A stretch of 64,000 nt of DNA from Cellulosimicrobium funkei (lineage in GTDB: Bacteria; Actinomycetota; Actinomycetes; Actinomycetales; Cellulomonadaceae), in assembly GCF_004519295.1 (NCBI RefSeq), contig NZ_SOZH01000003.1, forward strand, positions 558,001-622,000, in the 5' to 3' direction. The translations under genes and the position numbers were made by a program. Within the stretch, counting starts at the first letter, position 1. Every line of letters begins with the position of its first letter. This document shows, in pieces, positions 12,418 to 20,503 of the stretch. The notes under the pieces were generated by a model. That model saw only the letters and a list, made by a program, of their open reading frames with translations, searched no databases and was not told the DNA's origin.

Positions 12418-13161
12418 TCAGCGGATCTCCGTGATCTCCGGCCCACGGGTCAGCGGGTCGAACGACGGCGTCTCGGGGGCACCGGCCGGGGTCGGTGCCG
12501 GGGCGGCCTCCGGGCCCTTGCCCGGCAGGTGCAGGGTGAGCAGGTCGCGCGGCGGGCGCGGGTTCTGGTCGCGCACGACGACGATGTTCGCGAACACGGT
12601 CTCGAGCAGGCGCGCCTCGGCCGGGTCGACCGCGGCCTTGCCGGTGAGCACGCCGCGCAGGAACCAGCGGGGGCCGTCGACGCCCACGAAGCGCGCGGGC
12701 CGCACGCCCGGGCGGCCGTCCGGCGTCTGCGCGGGGATGCGCGCGAGCAGCTCGCGCCCGAACGGGCCCGGCAGGTCGTCGACCGTACCGCCCTGCTTGG
12801 TGACGGACGCCGCGATCTCGCCGCGGATCTCGTCCCAGATGCCCTCGGTGCGCGGCGCGGCGAACGCCTGCACCTGGAGCCCGGAGCCGCCGACCGCGCA
12901 CGCCACGCCCGTGATGCGCTGCGTCTTCTTGTCGACCTCCATGCGCAGCTCCATGCCCGGCACGCCGGGGAGCCACACCGCGCCGAGGTCGAGGCGCGGG
13001 CCGCGCTCGGGCACCTGGGCGGAGTCGTACGGGCCGCGCGCGGGGGCCTCGGCAGCCGCCTCCGGGGCGGGCGCGCCGTCGCCGACCTGCTCGGACGTCG
13101 TGCCCGACGGCTCGGGCGACTCGGCCGGCTCGGACGACCTGGAGCGACGGAACAGACCCAC
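12418..13161 (-). CDS. DUF3710 protein
   Basis: A 247-aa soluble protein of the DUF3710 family, universal in actinobacteria and of unknown function. After a 50-residue low-complexity acidic N-terminus comes the conserved body (LDLGAVWLPGVPGMELRMEV, then GGSGLQVQAFAAPRTEGIWDEIR and RFVGVDGPRWFLRGVLTG). The start is GTG with AAGGAG about 10 bases upstream. It lies between dut and the OB-fold gene, all on the minus strand. The conserved linkage to dut suggests a housekeeping role, but none is known. Confidence 0.85.
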   Translation of the reverse strand: MGLFRRSRSSEPAESPEPSGTTSEQVGDGAPAPEAAAEAPARGPYDSAQVPERGPRLDLGAVWLPGVPGMELRMEVDKKTQRITGVACAVGGSGLQVQAFAAPRTEGIWDEIRGEIAASVTKQGGTVDDLPGPFGRELLARIPAQTPDGRPGVRPARFVGVDGPRWFLRGVLTGKAAVDPAEARLLETVFANIVVVRDQNPRPPRDLLTLHLPGKGPEAAPAPTPAGAPETPSFDPLTRGPEITEIR

Positions 13162-13267
13162 GGACGAACTCCTTCACCTGCCCGGCACTCGGCCGGGTCT
13201 CCTCACGGGGCGCTCGCCCCGCACTGATTCCACACTAGCCCGCGCAGCGGCGGGCCGGGTGCGCCGG

Positions 13268-13744
13268 TCAGGGTGCGGGCGTCCAGCCGCCGCTCGACCC
13301 GAACCCGCCCTCGCCGCGGTGCGAGCCGGGCAGGCGCTCGGCCTGCACGAACCGCGCCCGCTCGACCTTCTGGACGACGAGCTGCGCGACCCGGTCCCCG
13401 CGCCGCAGCACGACGGGCTCGTGCGCGTCGGTGTTGAGCAGCGTCACCTTGATCTCGCCGCGGTACCCGGCGTCCACGGTCCCCGGCGCGTTGACGACCG
13501 TGAGGCCGTGCTTCGCCGCGAGACCCGAGCGCGGGTGCACGAACGCCGCGTAGCCGTCGGGCAGCGCGATCGACACGCCCGTCGGGACCATGGTGCGCTC
13601 CCCCGGCGCCAGCTCGACGTCGACGGTCGTCACGAGGTCCGCGCCCGCGTCGCCCGGGTGGGCGTAGGCGGGCAGGGGGACGTCGTCGAGGAGCGTGATG
13701 AGGACGTCGACGTCGCCGGTCGGGGGCTGCTGGTGGTTCGGCAC
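13268..13744 (-). CDS. dut: dUTP diphosphatase
   Basis: A 158-aa trimeric dUTPase that hydrolyses dUTP to dUMP and PPi, keeping uracil out of DNA and feeding dTMP synthesis. All five motifs are visible: [10 protein letters not shown] (1), [11 protein letters not shown] (2), [14 protein letters not shown] (3), [10 protein letters not shown] (4) and the Gly-rich C-terminal [11 protein letters not shown] (5). The start is GTG; TAGGCT ends 6 bases before it and no Shine-Dalgarno is present, so the message is probably leaderless. It is divergent to the DUF3093 gene. Confidence 0.97.
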   Translation of the reverse strand: MPNHQQPPTGDVDVLITLLDDVPLPAYAHPGDAGADLVTTVDVELAPGERTMVPTGVSIALPDGYAAFVHPRSGLAAKHGLTVVNAPGTVDAGYRGEIKVTLLNTDAHEPVVLRRGDRVAQLVVQKVERARFVQAERLPGSHRGEGGFGSSGGWTPAP

Positions 13745-13750
13745 CCGCAG

Positions 13751-13756
13751 AGCCTA
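13751..13756 (-). promoter_or_regulatory. -10 box (TAGGCT), leaderless type, for dut
   Basis: On the minus strand TAGGCT-N6-GTG puts the transcription start at the first base of the dut start codon. On the plus strand of the same gap, GATGAT-N6-ATG precedes the DUF3093 gene and may be the equivalent element there. Confidence 0.6.
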
Positions 13757-13816
13757 GTGCGCGCGGCGCGCTGCGAGCACGTCGGCCGCGGTGCGCGGGG
13801 CTGGGATGATGGACCC

Positions 13817-14332
13817 ATGACCGACGCCGCCGACCGCAGCACCCCGTCCTCGACCCGCGGAGCCGCCGGGACGCCCGGCACCGCGAGCCCGGCCTCCTAC
13901 CGCGAGCGCCTCGTCCCGGGCGTCGGCGGCTGGGCCGCGGCGCTCGGCTTCGCGCTCGTCCTCGGGATCGCCCTGTGGCCGGCGAGCCACGCCGTCGCCC
14001 TCGGGGTCGGCGGCCTGGCCGCCGTCGCGGGCGTCGTCGCGCTGTGGTGGACGTCGCCGGTCGTCGAGGTCGCCGACGGCGAGCTGCGCGCGGGCCGGGC
14101 CCACGTCCCGGTGTCGCTGCTCGGCCAGGTGACGACGCTCGACGCCGACGCGATGCGCGTCCAGCTCGGCCCCCGCCTCGACGCGCGCGCCTACGTGTGC
14201 CTGCGCGCGTGGGCGCGCACCGGGGTGCACGTCGTGCTCGAGGACCCGCAGGACCCGACGCCGTACTGGCTCGTCTCGACCCGGCACCCGCAGCGCCTGG
14301 CGGACGCGGTCCGCACCGCGCACGCCGCCTGA
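13817..14332 (+). CDS. DUF3093 membrane protein
   Basis: A 171-aa protein with a disordered N-terminus of about 25 residues, two transmembrane helices (about 40-60 and 63-83), and a soluble C-terminal domain of about 85 residues (VVEVADGELRAGRAHVPVSLLGQV, then RAYVCLRAWARTGVHVVLEDPQDPTPYWLVSTRHP). This pattern fits the DUF3093 family found next to dut in many actinobacteria. Function unknown. The ATG sits 6 bases after GATGAT, a possible leaderless -10 element. Confidence 0.85.
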   Translation: MTDAADRSTPSSTRGAAGTPGTASPASYRERLVPGVGGWAAALGFALVLGIALWPASHAVALGVGGLAAVAGVVALWWTSPVVEVADGELRAGRAHVPVSLLGQVTTLDADAMRVQLGPRLDARAYVCLRAWARTGVHVVLEDPQDPTPYWLVSTRHPQRLADAVRTAHAA

Positions 14333-14400
14333 GCAAGGGCGCTCGCACGCGGCGGCGGGTCGTCCGCTCGACCGCGCGTCAGCCGGTCCCCGCGAACGAT

Positions 14401-14436
14401 GACGGCCGCCGCCCCGGGGAGGGGGCGGCGGCCGTC
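14401..14436. terminator. Perfect hairpin between convergent genes
   Basis: A 15-base stem (GACGGCCGCCGCCCC with its exact complement at 14422-14436) and a 6-base loop. It sits between the convergent DUF3093 and DUF4193 genes, 20 bases past the DUF4193 stop, and could serve both directions. No U-tract follows on either strand. Confidence 0.75.
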
Positions 14437-14455
14437 GGCCGTGGTGCGCGGCGGG

Positions 14456-14755
14456 TCAGGCAGCGCACTCCGAGCAGATCTGCTGGCCGTTCTTCTCGTA
14501 GGCGAGCTGGCTGCGGTGGTGCACGAGGAAACAGCTCGCGCACGTGAACTCGTCCGCCTGACGGGGAAGGACCCGGACGGAGAGCTCCTCGCCGGACAGG
14601 TCGGCACCGGGCAGCTCGAAGCCTTCGGCCGCCTCGGTCTCGTCCTCGTCAACGACGCCCGAGCTCTTGTCGGAGCGACGAGCCTGGAGCTCCTGGAGCG
14701 AGTCCTCGCTGAGCTCCTCTTCACTCTTGCGGGGGGCGTCGTAGTCTGTTGCCAT
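14456..14755 (-). CDS. DUF4193 zinc-ribbon-like small protein
   Basis: A 99-aa protein beginning MATDYDAPRK, the hallmark start of DUF4193. It is strongly acidic in the first two thirds (RSDKSSGVVDEDETEAAEGFEL). The C-terminus carries two CxxC pairs (CASC and CSEC) that should bind one zinc. Function unknown; it is small, soluble and near-universal in actinobacteria. The ATG at 14755 is fixed by the conserved N-terminus. The 277 bases upstream, to the suhB-like gene stop, contain no convincing gene. Confidence 0.9.
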   Translation of the reverse strand: MATDYDAPRKSEEELSEDSLQELQARRSDKSSGVVDEDETEAAEGFELPGADLSGEELSVRVLPRQADEFTCASCFLVHHRSQLAYEKNGQQICSECAA

Positions 14756-15032
14756 CTGTGGGGTCACTCTCCGGAATATCGTCGATCGCGACTGTGCGCG
14801 TCCGGACCACCGGCGACGGCCGGTCGTGCCGGGCGGCACGGGTGCGGGGTGCGGGGGCACCCCGTGACGTGTCGTGCCCCGAGGGGGTTCGTGGCACTGC
14901 ACGCTCATCAATGCGCGGCGCACCGGAATTGTTCCCGGTGGGCCCCCGGATTCTGCACCATTTCCCTGAGTGATGCACCCTGTGGCCGGGCACCCGCCCG
15001 GGTGTCGTTGGTCACGGGTGCACGGCGCCCCG

Positions 15033-15884
15033 TCAGGAGTCGGAGTCCGCTCCCGCGTCCTCGAGGAGCCGGACGAGCCGCGCGACCGCCTCGGGCGGTC
15101 CCGCGACCGTCATCTCGCGGTCCGCGGCGCGGCCCCGCAGGCCCGTCACGCGCGCCCCGGCCTCGTGCGCGACGAGCGCTCCCGCGGCCATGTCCCACGG
15201 GTTGAGACCGCGCTCGTAGTAGAGGTCGAGCTCGCCCGTGGCGACGAGGCACAGGTCGATCGCGGCCGAGCCGAGGCGGCGGATGTCGCGCACCTGCGGC
15301 AGCACGTCGAGCAGCACGCGGGCCTGCGCGCGGCGACGGTCGGCGTCGTACCCGAAGCCCGTGCCCACGAGGCACTGGCCGAGGTCGGTCTCGGCGTTGA
15401 CGTGCACGGGCCGGCCGTCGAGGGTCGCCCCCGCTCCCAGCCCCGCCGTCCACGTGCGGTCGTCGACGACGGAGTGCACCGCGCCGGCGAGCACCGTCCA
15501 CTCCAGCGGGTCGGGCGGGCCGACCACCGCGGCGACCGACACCGCGTACGACGCGACGCCGTAGAGGTAGTTCACGGTGCCGTCGACCGGGTCGATGACC
15601 CACGTGACGCCCGACGTCCCGGCCGAGGCGCCCTCCTCCTCGCCGAGGATCGCGTCGTCGGGGCGGGCGGCGGCGATGCCGCGGCGCAGCAGCGCCTCGG
15701 AGTCGGCGTCCATCCGCGTCACGACGTCGGTCGCGGTCGACTTCGTCGCGGCCACCTCGACCCGGTCGGGACGGCCGGAGCGGACCAGCTCGCCGGCCTC
15801 GCGCGCGAGGCGCTCGGCCAGGTCGCGCAGGTCGGCCACGGTGACGTCGTCGGGCTGCCGGGGGTCGTCGATGAAGAGGCGCAC
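15033..15884 (-). CDS. suhB: Inositol monophosphatase family protein
   Basis: A 283-aa Mg-dependent sugar phosphatase. Metal-binding motifs are GEEEG (81-85), DPVDGT (98-103) and the C-terminal WDMAAGALVAHEAG. The reaction is hydrolysis of inositol-1-phosphate or related phosphates. Actinobacteria use inositol for mycothiol and phosphatidylinositol, but several paralogues exist per genome, so the exact substrate is open. GTG start. The TRIC-type gene ends 3 bases upstream, suggesting a two-gene transcript. Confidence 0.88.
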   Translation of the reverse strand: MRLFIDDPRQPDDVTVADLRDLAERLAREAGELVRSGRPDRVEVAATKSTATDVVTRMDADSEALLRRGIAAARPDDAILGEEEGASAGTSGVTWVIDPVDGTVNYLYGVASYAVSVAAVVGPPDPLEWTVLAGAVHSVVDDRTWTAGLGAGATLDGRPVHVNAETDLGQCLVGTGFGYDADRRRAQARVLLDVLPQVRDIRRLGSAAIDLCLVATGELDLYYERGLNPWDMAAGALVAHEAGARVTGLRGRAADREMTVAGPPEAVARLVRLLEDAGADSDS

Positions 15885-15887
15885 GGC

Positions 15888-16541
15888 TCACATCCTGCCC
15901 GACCCGCGGCCTGTCCGGCGACCCTCCCACGGGCCGGGCGCGGACCAGCCGAGGCGCAGCGAGACGAGGCGGAAGCCGAACACGAGCGCGAGGACCGCCG
16001 CCTGCGAGAACGGGCCGAGCAGGCCCGCCTCGGCGAGCGCCGCGGTGAGCGCGGCCCCCGCGAGCGCCGGGATGGCGTAGAGCTGCTTGTCCTGGAACAG
16101 CAGCGGCACCTCGTTGGTCAGCAGGTCGCGCAGGATGCCGCCCCCCACACCCGTGAGTACACCCGCGAAGACCGCGGCGAGCGGGCCGACGCCGTACTCC
16201 AGGGCCTTCATGGTCCCGGACAGCACGAAGAGCGCGAGGGCGCCGGCGTCGAGCACGATGATGCTGCGCCGCAGCCGCTCGAGCCGCGGGTGCCAGAAGA
16301 ACGTGACGACGCCCGCGAGCGCGGCGACGGCCACGAGCCGCCAGTCCGAGATGCCGACGGGCGGGATGGCCCCGATGAGGACGTCGCGCAGGAGCCCGCC
16401 GCCCAGTCCCGCGGCCCACGCGAGCACGAGGACGCCGACGAGGTCGAACCGCTTGCGCACCGCGGCGAGCCCGCCGGACAGCGCCGCGAAGAACACGCCG
16501 CCGAGCTCGAGGGCGTCGCCGGGCACGAGGTCGAGGATCAC
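15888..16541 (-). CDS. Trimeric intracellular cation channel (TRIC/UPF0126) family protein
   Basis: A 217-aa membrane protein with about seven helices in two internal repeats. Each repeat carries a glycine-rich GGGxxRD signature (GLGGGLLRDVLIG and GVGGGILRDLLTN), diagnostic of the YadS/UPF0126 family now recognised as prokaryotic TRIC channels for monovalent cations. GTG at 16541 fits the conserved N-terminus and lies 6 bases behind GATGAT, a possible leaderless -10; the longer reading adds Pro/Arg-rich sequence. It is divergent from sepH. Confidence 0.85.
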   Translation of the reverse strand: MILDLVPGDALELGGVFFAALSGGLAAVRKRFDLVGVLVLAWAAGLGGGLLRDVLIGAIPPVGISDWRLVAVAALAGVVTFFWHPRLERLRRSIIVLDAGALALFVLSGTMKALEYGVGPLAAVFAGVLTGVGGGILRDLLTNEVPLLFQDKQLYAIPALAGAALTAALAEAGLLGPFSQAAVLALVFGFRLVSLRLGWSAPGPWEGRRTGRGSGRM

Positions 16542-16740
16542 CCCCGCATCATCCCAGCCGCGGCCCGCCGGGGCCGGGCCGGGGCCGGGCCGGCCGGTGC
16601 GAATGGGCGGCACACCGCGCGTGCTGCGCCGCTCGGGGATGGGACGATGGCACCCTCGAGGGAGCGGTGGCGCGGGCGTCGCGGTCCACGGCGCACGGCG
16701 GTCCGGCACGCGGCCGGCCCCGGGCGATCGGGACGGCACG

Positions 16741-16773
16741 CGAGCGGCACACGAGCGGCACCGCGAGCGCCAC
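16741..16773. repeat. Three short direct repeats upstream of sepH
   Basis: CGAGCGGCAC occurs at 16741-16750 and 16752-16761, and CGAGCGCCAC at 16764-16773, with 11- and 12-base spacing. The array ends 25 bases before the sepH start. It could be a protein-binding site or only composition-driven repetition. Confidence 0.35.
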
Positions 16774-16798
16774 CGGGCGCGGCGACACGGGAGGGTCC

Positions 16799-17911
16799 AT
16801 GGACGAGCTGGAGCTGGTGAGACTGCACGAGGACGGGGAGCACCTCGTCCTGCGCGCGACGGGTGGCGCGCAGTTCGTGCTGCCCATCACCGAGGCGCTG
16901 CGCGCGGCCGTACGGCGCGACCGCCCGCACCTGGAGCACCTGCGCGCCGAGGGCGAGCGCAACCTCGCCCCGCGCGAGATCCAGGCCCGGCTGCGGGCCG
17001 GGGACTCCGTCGAGGCGGTCGCCGAGGCCGCGGGGCTCGGGGTCGAGCACGTGCGCCGGTTCGCCGGGCCGGTCGTCGCCGAGCAGGAGTACGTCGTCGA
17101 GCGCGTGCGCGGGCTGCGCCCGGGGCACGACGAGGACTCCCCGACGGTGGGCGAGCTCGTCGCGCAGCGGCTCGCCGCGCGCGACGTCGACGCCGCAGCG
17201 GTCGCGTGGAGCGCGGCGCGCGCGCACGGCTCCCCGTGGGTCGTGACGGCGACGTTCGAGGCCGGCACCGGCGAGCGGACGGCCCGCTGGACCTACGACC
17301 CGGCGACGCGCGCGCTCCAGGCGCTCGACGACGAGGCCCGCTGGCTCTCCGGGACGGACGCCCCGCGCGACCCGGCGCCGGGGGCCGCGGCGGTGTTCGA
17401 CGTGGACGCGACCGCGCGCGGCGCCCGCGGCCTGCGGGCCGCAGCGCCCGCCGACGACGGGACGGCCGAGCTGCTCGACGACCTGAGCCAGCGGCGCGGC
17501 GTGCGCCCGCGCAAGGACCCGGCGCCCGCGGGCGACACCGTCGGGCAGGAGCCGTTCGAGGGCTTCGGCCCGCTCGCCCCGGGGAACCGTGAGCAGGACG
17601 AGGACGAGGGCGGGTTCTCCGGCGGCCTGCCCGCGGGCGCGACCGTGGTGCACCTGCCGACGATCCGGCCCCCGCAGGGCCCGGTCGCCGCCGACGCGTC
17701 CGAGGACGGCCCCGACGAGCCCGGGCGCCCGGAGACCGATCCGTCCGGGGAGGCTGGCACGGAGGGCGACGCCCCGTCGGCCTCCGACGCCGACGGCGCC
17801 TCGAGCACGGTGCGGCCCCCGGCCGCGCGCGAGGTCCGCAAGGGCAAGAACCGGTCGCGCGCGAAGGTCCCGAGCTGGGACGAGATCGTGTTCGGGGCCC
17901 GCCCCGAGTGA
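16799..17911 (+). CDS. sepH: Septation protein SepH
   Basis: A 370-aa cell-division protein. Residues 1-100 form the conserved N-terminal domain (MDELELVRLHEDGEHLVLRA, then LAPREIQARLRAGDSVEAVAEAAGLGVEHVRRF, a helix-turn-helix-like element). A long acidic, Pro/Ala/Gly-rich, probably disordered region follows, ending in a basic RKGKNRSRAKVPSWDEIVFG motif. SepH is known in Streptomyces and mycobacteria to bind FtsZ and promote Z-ring assembly. ATG with GGGAGG upstream. Convergent with tdk. Confidence 0.9.
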   Translation: MDELELVRLHEDGEHLVLRATGGAQFVLPITEALRAAVRRDRPHLEHLRAEGERNLAPREIQARLRAGDSVEAVAEAAGLGVEHVRRFAGPVVAEQEYVVERVRGLRPGHDEDSPTVGELVAQRLAARDVDAAAVAWSAARAHGSPWVVTATFEAGTGERTARWTYDPATRALQALDDEARWLSGTDAPRDPAPGAAAVFDVDATARGARGLRAAAPADDGTAELLDDLSQRRGVRPRKDPAPAGDTVGQEPFEGFGPLAPGNREQDEDEGGFSGGLPAGATVVHLPTIRPPQGPVAADASEDGPDEPGRPETDPSGEAGTEGDAPSASDADGASSTVRPPAAREVRKGKNRSRAKVPSWDEIVFGARPE

Positions 17912-17924
17912 CGGCCGCGGCGCG

Positions 17925-18566
17925 TCAGCGCGGCAGGTCGAGCGGCAGCCCGTCCTCCGTCGCGTGCCGGCGCGCGACCGCCGTCGTCATGCGCCGCATG
18001 TGGTGGCGCCGGCACAGCACCTCGTAGCCGATCTCCCCCGAGCCGGCCCGGACGTCCCCGACGACGACCTGGTCGCCCTCGACGACCATGCGCCCGTCCA
18101 CCGTGCGCGCGTTGTGCGTGGCGCGGCGTCCGCACCAGCACAGCGACTCGACCTGGAGGACCTCGACCCGGTCCGCGAGCTCGATGAGGCGTGCGGAGCC
18201 CGGGAACAGGCGCGTGCGGAAGTCGGCGGTGATGCCGAACGCGAAGACGTCGATCTCCGTCTCGTCGACGAGGCGCGCGAGCTGCTCGACCTGCGTCGGG
18301 GAGTAGAACTGCGCCTCGTCGCACACCAGGTAGTCCACGGGCACCGGCTCGGCGGTGACGAGCGTCCAGAAGTCGGTGTCGTCGTGGACCTCGCGCGCGA
18401 CGACCTCGAGCCCGAGGCGCGAGGAGAGGCGGTCGGACCCGGCGCGGTCGTCGCGCGAGAAGATCAGCCCGCGGCGGCCGCGCGCGGCGTGGTTGTGGTC
18501 GAGCTGGAGCGCCAGGGTGGACTTTCCGCAGTCCATGGTCCCGGAGAAGAAGACGAGCTCTGCCAT
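17925..18566 (-). CDS. tdk: Thymidine kinase
   Basis: A 213-aa type II thymidine kinase that makes dTMP from thymidine and ATP in salvage. The P-loop is SGTMDCGKST with K15, the Walker B/DEAQ motif is CDEAQF, and the C-terminal zinc lasso has CWC plus a later CRRHH. TK1-type kinases are about 190-230 aa, so the gene is complete. Start ATG. It lies downstream of the phosphodiesterase-like gene on the same strand with a 70-base gap. Confidence 0.95.
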   Translation of the reverse strand: MAELVFFSGTMDCGKSTLALQLDHNHAARGRRGLIFSRDDRAGSDRLSSRLGLEVVAREVHDDTDFWTLVTAEPVPVDYLVCDEAQFYSPTQVEQLARLVDETEIDVFAFGITADFRTRLFPGSARLIELADRVEVLQVESLCWCGRRATHNARTVDGRMVVEGDQVVVGDVRAGSGEIGYEVLCRRHHMRRMTTAVARRHATEDGLPLDLPR

Positions 18567-18636
18567 CGGCGGTCCTCCGCGAGGTCGGTCGGTGCGTCCG
18601 CGCCGGGTGGCTCCGGCGCGACGGGACGCGGTCGGG

Positions 18637-19839
18637 TCAGGTGGCCGCGACGAGCAGCGGCACGCGCATCTCGCGCTCGGTGAGCGAGCCGTGCACGCCC
18701 ACGAGCGTGAGCGACGCGGGCGTCTGGGTGCGCGAGTCGACGACGGTCGCCCGCCCCCGCAGCGCGACCACCACGTCGCCGGCGGAGGCGACGGCCTCGG
18801 GCCGGGGGTCGGGCCCGAGGAAGCCGCGGGCCAGCACCTCGTCCCGCTCCAGCACGAGCGCGTCGTCGCCGAGGACGTCGCGCCAGCGCGCGGCGACGGC
18901 CGCCGTCTGGCCGGGCTCGGTGTACACGTGGACGGCGCGCGGCTCGCCGCCGACGAGCTCGACGCCGCGGGCGAGCGCGGGGTCGGTCGCGACGTCGCGG
19001 CGCAGCGCCGGGTCGACGTCGACCATGCCGTGGTCCGCGGTGACGAGCACGAGCGTGCCGCGCGGCACCGACCGCACGAGGCGCGCGAGCTCGCGGTCGA
19101 GCGCCTCGAGCTCGTCGCCCCACTGCCACGACGCGCTGCCGTGGTGGTGGCCCGCCTTGTCCACCTCGCCCCAGTAGAGGTAGACGAGACCGGGCCGGGA
19201 CAGCGCGCGGACGGCCGCGTCGACGCGCCCCGCCAGCGGCTCGGCGGACGCGTACGTGCCGCCCCGCAGCGCGGCGACCGTCATGCCCGACCCGGCGAAC
19301 CGGGCGGGGCCGGTGGAGGTCACCGCGACGCCCGCCCCGGCCAGGCGCGCGAGCACCGGCTCCTCGCGCTGGAGCTCGGCGGGCGCGGGCGCGCCCTCCC
19401 ACGACACCATGTTGGCGAGGCCGCGCGTCACCGGGTTGCGCTGCGTGTACCCGAGCATGCCCGTGCGGCCCGGCGCGGTGCCCGTGCCGAACGCGCCGAT
19501 CGCGGCGGCGGTCGTGCTGGGGAACGTCGAGGTGAGGGGCCGGGCGTCGGGCAGGAGCGAGCGCAGGAACGGGGCGTGCCCCGCGCGCTCGGCGAGGTTG
19601 AGGTGGCCGAGGCCGTCGACCAGCACGACGCACACGCGCTCGGCGCGCGGCAGGTCGAGCGCGCCGCGCGCCGTCTCGCTCGCGAGCCCCGTGGCCGTGG
19701 TCAGGCCGACGCCGAGCGCGCCCGCGGCGGCGGGCAGGACCGCCGCGAGACCGCGTGTCCCGTACTCCGGCGCGACGAGGCCCGGAGGGAGCGCCGGGTC
19801 GGCGACCGGAGCCGGCGCGTCCGCGGGTGCCTCGCTCAC
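18637..19839 (-). CDS. Alkaline phosphatase superfamily protein, nucleotide pyrophosphatase/phosphodiesterase-like
   Basis: A 400-aa metal-dependent hydrolase of the alkaline phosphatase superfamily. It shows VVLVDGLGHLNL (first metal Asp), TSTFPSTTAAAIGAFGTG with the nucleophile Thr/Ser region, YLYWGEVDKAGHHHG, and LVTADHGMVDVD (metal Asp and His). This is the NPP/autotaxin-like pattern. The substrate is unknown; actinobacterial homologues are conserved but uncharacterised as far as I recall. GTG at 19839 overlaps the stop of the DUF5998 gene (GTGA), indicating coupling. No signal peptide is evident, so it is probably cytosolic. Confidence 0.85.
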   Translation of the reverse strand: MSEAPADAPAPVADPALPPGLVAPEYGTRGLAAVLPAAAGALGVGLTTATGLASETARGALDLPRAERVCVVLVDGLGHLNLAERAGHAPFLRSLLPDARPLTSTFPSTTAAAIGAFGTGTAPGRTGMLGYTQRNPVTRGLANMVSWEGAPAPAELQREEPVLARLAGAGVAVTSTGPARFAGSGMTVAALRGGTYASAEPLAGRVDAAVRALSRPGLVYLYWGEVDKAGHHHGSASWQWGDELEALDRELARLVRSVPRGTLVLVTADHGMVDVDPALRRDVATDPALARGVELVGGEPRAVHVYTEPGQTAAVAARWRDVLGDDALVLERDEVLARGFLGPDPRPEAVASAGDVVVALRGRATVVDSRTQTPASLTLVGVHGSLTEREMRVPLLVAAT

Positions 19840-20429
19840 CGGGCGCTGTGCCGGGTGGTCGAGCGCGACAGCGCCCGCGCGAAGTCCACCGCGGCCCGGA
19901 CGGCGTCGCGGCCCTCCGCCTCGGCGCTCACGCGGACGACGACGTCGTCGGGCGTGATCTGGCCGGTGAGCCCGTGGTCGGCGTCGCACGCGGGGTCGGG
20001 GCAGCCGGCGGGCTCGAGGTCGACGCGCGAGACCGCGCCCCAGCCGAGCGCGAGCGTGACCTCGAGCGGCGCGGCGCCCGCACGGTGCTCGTGCGGCTCC
20101 GCCACGACGTGCGTGAGCGAGACGGACCGCACCTCGGACAGGGGCACCGCCTCGGTCGTGGCGGCGGCGGAGGCCGACGGGTTCTCGCTGTCCGCCGGGT
20201 GGTCGTCGACGTGCGCCGTGACGAGCCGCGTGGGCGTGAGGACGAGCACCGTGAGGTGGCGGCGCACCTCGGTCGCGTCGAACGTCGTCTCGGGGAGCAC
20301 GAGGTGCGAGACGATCTCCTCCCCCGCGACCGCGAGGTCGAGGACGTCCGCGACGAGCTCCGGGTAGTAGCCGGCGCGGTGGAGCTGGGTCGTCAGGTCG
20401 GTCCAGGCGTTGGAGGTAGCAGAGGGCAC
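19836..20429 (-). CDS. DUF5998 family protein
   Basis: A 197-aa protein matching the pattern of actinobacterial DUF5998 proteins: [42 protein letters not shown] at the N-terminus, then a beta-rich body [19 protein letters not shown]. Its later [11 protein letters not shown] could bind a metal but is not a full zinc motif. Function unknown. GTG at 20429 follows GACAAT-N6, a weak candidate leaderless -10. The end overlaps the phosphodiesterase-like start, so the two are one operon. Confidence 0.75.
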   Translation of the reverse strand: MPSATSNAWTDLTTQLHRAGYYPELVADVLDLAVAGEEIVSHLVLPETTFDATEVRRHLTVLVLTPTRLVTAHVDDHPADSENPSASAAATTEAVPLSEVRSVSLTHVVAEPHEHRAGAAPLEVTLALGWGAVSRVDLEPAGCPDPACDADHGLTGQITPDDVVVRVSAEAEGRDAVRAAVDFARALSRSTTRHSAR

Positions 20430-20503
20430 CCGCGCATTGTCCCATCCGGCGCCGGGCCGGGGCCACCCGCCGTCGGGGGCCCGGGCGGGTCGCGGCCGGC
20501 CCG

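Noticed and set aside
14756-15032. Coding possibility in the 277-base gap between the DUF4193 gene and suhB
   Set aside because: Open frames crossing the gap have low-complexity Arg/Pro/Gly translations and no initiation signals; the region probably holds only the DUF4193 promoter.
20456-20500. Terminator hairpin after the Pat-like gene
   Set aside because: Partial complementarity exists (for example ACCCGCC with GGCGGGT), but arms are broken by several mismatches and GC-rich sequence pairs readily by chance.
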